DNA from: Pseudomonadota bacterium
GTDB lineage: Bacteria > Pseudomonadota > Alphaproteobacteria > Acetobacterales > Acetobacteraceae
DNA: 22,477 nt
Reading direction: 5' to 3'
Assembly (NCBI GenBank): GCA_021779655.1
Contig: JAJYAF010000003.1
Coordinates: 1 to 22,477 of the forward strand
The position numbers and the translations under genes were made by a program. The notes under the pieces were generated by a model. The model made no database searches. It was not told the DNA's origin and saw only the letters and a program-made list of their open reading frames with translations. This document shows positions 22,112-22,477 of this stretch, piece after piece; position 1 is the stretch's first letter, and every line of letters begins with the position of its first letter.

Positions 22112-22477
22112 ATGAACGGGAATGATTCCGCGCCTGGCGATCTTACCGACCCCGGCGATCTTACCCGCCCTGGCGATCTTACCGACCCTGGCGATCTTAC
22201 CGACGAAATCAGGCGGCTGTCGCATGCGAGCGTGCTGGTGGTCGGCGATGCGATGCTCGACCGCTATGTATATGGCGAGGTGAACCGGATAAGCCCGGAG
22301 GCGCCGGTTCCTATTCTCACCATAACGCGGGAAGTGGCGATGCCGGGCGGGGCCGGGAACGTGGTGCGGAATTTGATCGCGCTGGGCTCGGCCGCGGCGC
22401 TGGTGTCCGTGGTGGGGGATGACCAGGCGGGTTCCGACCTTACCGGACTGGTCGGGGTGCAGGAAGGGGTGGAGCCA
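22112..22477 (+). CDS. hldE: Heptose-7-phosphate kinase (HldE/RfaE1), N-terminal part (cut by window end)
   Basis: First 122 codons of a ribokinase-fold enzyme that phosphorylates D-glycero-beta-D-manno-heptose 7-phosphate, an early step to the ADP-heptose of the lipopolysaccharide core. Family motifs are clear: SVLVVGDAMLDRYVYGEVNR, then ISPEAPVPILT (substrate site) and MPGGAGNVVRNLIALG (ribokinase glycine motif). Whether the adenylyltransferase domain of bifunctional HldE follows cannot be seen. Residues 8-31 are four tandem copies of a six-residue unit, an addition not expected in the family. Start ATG 22112 has only a weak ribosome site (AGCGG); an internal start after the repeats cannot be excluded. 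Divergent from hslO. Confidence 0.88.
   Translation, partial: MNGNDSAPGDLTDPGDLTRPGDLTDPGDLTDEIRRLSHASVLVVGDAMLDRYVYGEVNRISPEAPVPILTITREVAMPGGAGNVVRNLIALGSAAALVSVVGDDQAGSDLTGLVGVQEGVEP
22133..22204 (+). repeat. Four 18-bp tandem repeats at the 5' end of hldE
   Basis: Four adjacent copies of an 18-bp unit close to CCTGGCGATCTTACCGAC, with one or two differences among them, encode PGDLTD three times and PGDLTR once. Copies 1 and 4 are nearly identical, which indicates recent expansion. Unit length is a multiple of three, so changes keep the frame. Confidence 0.88.

Noticed and set aside
22133..22204. CRISPR-like array
   Set aside because: Units are contiguous without spacers and in frame with a coding sequence.

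Overview
The window looks like a chromosomal segment of an alphaproteobacterium, most likely an acetic-acid-bacterium relative (Acetobacteraceae). The flbT-flaF pair is an alphaproteobacterial hallmark, and the high-GC genes, Hsp33, the AcnD/PrpF pair and the small helix-turn-helix proteins fit that group. The genus cannot be fixed from sequence alone.

Positions 1-9871, plus strand, are a flagellar block: the 3' part of the hook gene flgE, hook-filament junction genes flgK and flgL, one short flagellin (fliC) with its own terminator, the flagellin regulators flbT and flaF, a DUF1217 flagellar-locus protein, and two large TPR proteins. One TPR protein carries a methyltransferase-like domain. 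The other carries a SPINDLY/O-GlcNAc-transferase-type (GT41) domain and is the probable flagellin glycosyltransferase. The structural genes and regulators here are clearly lower in GC than the rest of the window.

Positions 9872-14483, plus strand, are a small catabolic operon: a GntR/FCD regulator, acnD (Fe/S 2-methylcitrate dehydratase) and prpF (2-methylaconitate isomerase). prpB and prpC are absent. Two copies of the palindrome ATTGTTGACAAT, 62 bp apart, precede the regulator, and the -35 box of a good promoter lies inside the first.

Positions 14484-16062 hold a divergent pair of small DNA-binding proteins (XRE type on minus, homeodomain-like HTH on plus) with a palindromic candidate operator between them, followed by an unknown two-helix membrane protein on minus.

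Positions 16063-22111 are a metal-homeostasis region. A CDF zinc-exporter gene runs on plus. On minus, a tightly overlapping chain runs hslO (Hsp33) - unknown lipoprotein - znuA-like - znuC - znuB, then recX. The chain joins a zinc-containing redox chaperone, an uncharacterised lipoprotein and a metal-uptake ABC transporter by start/stop overlaps. The divergent gene at the right edge is the start of a heptose-phosphate kinase (hldE/rfaE1), whose N-terminus carries four 18-bp tandem repeats.

No rRNA, tRNA, CRISPR array, insertion sequence or integrase was seen, and no gap between genes exceeds about 225 bp.
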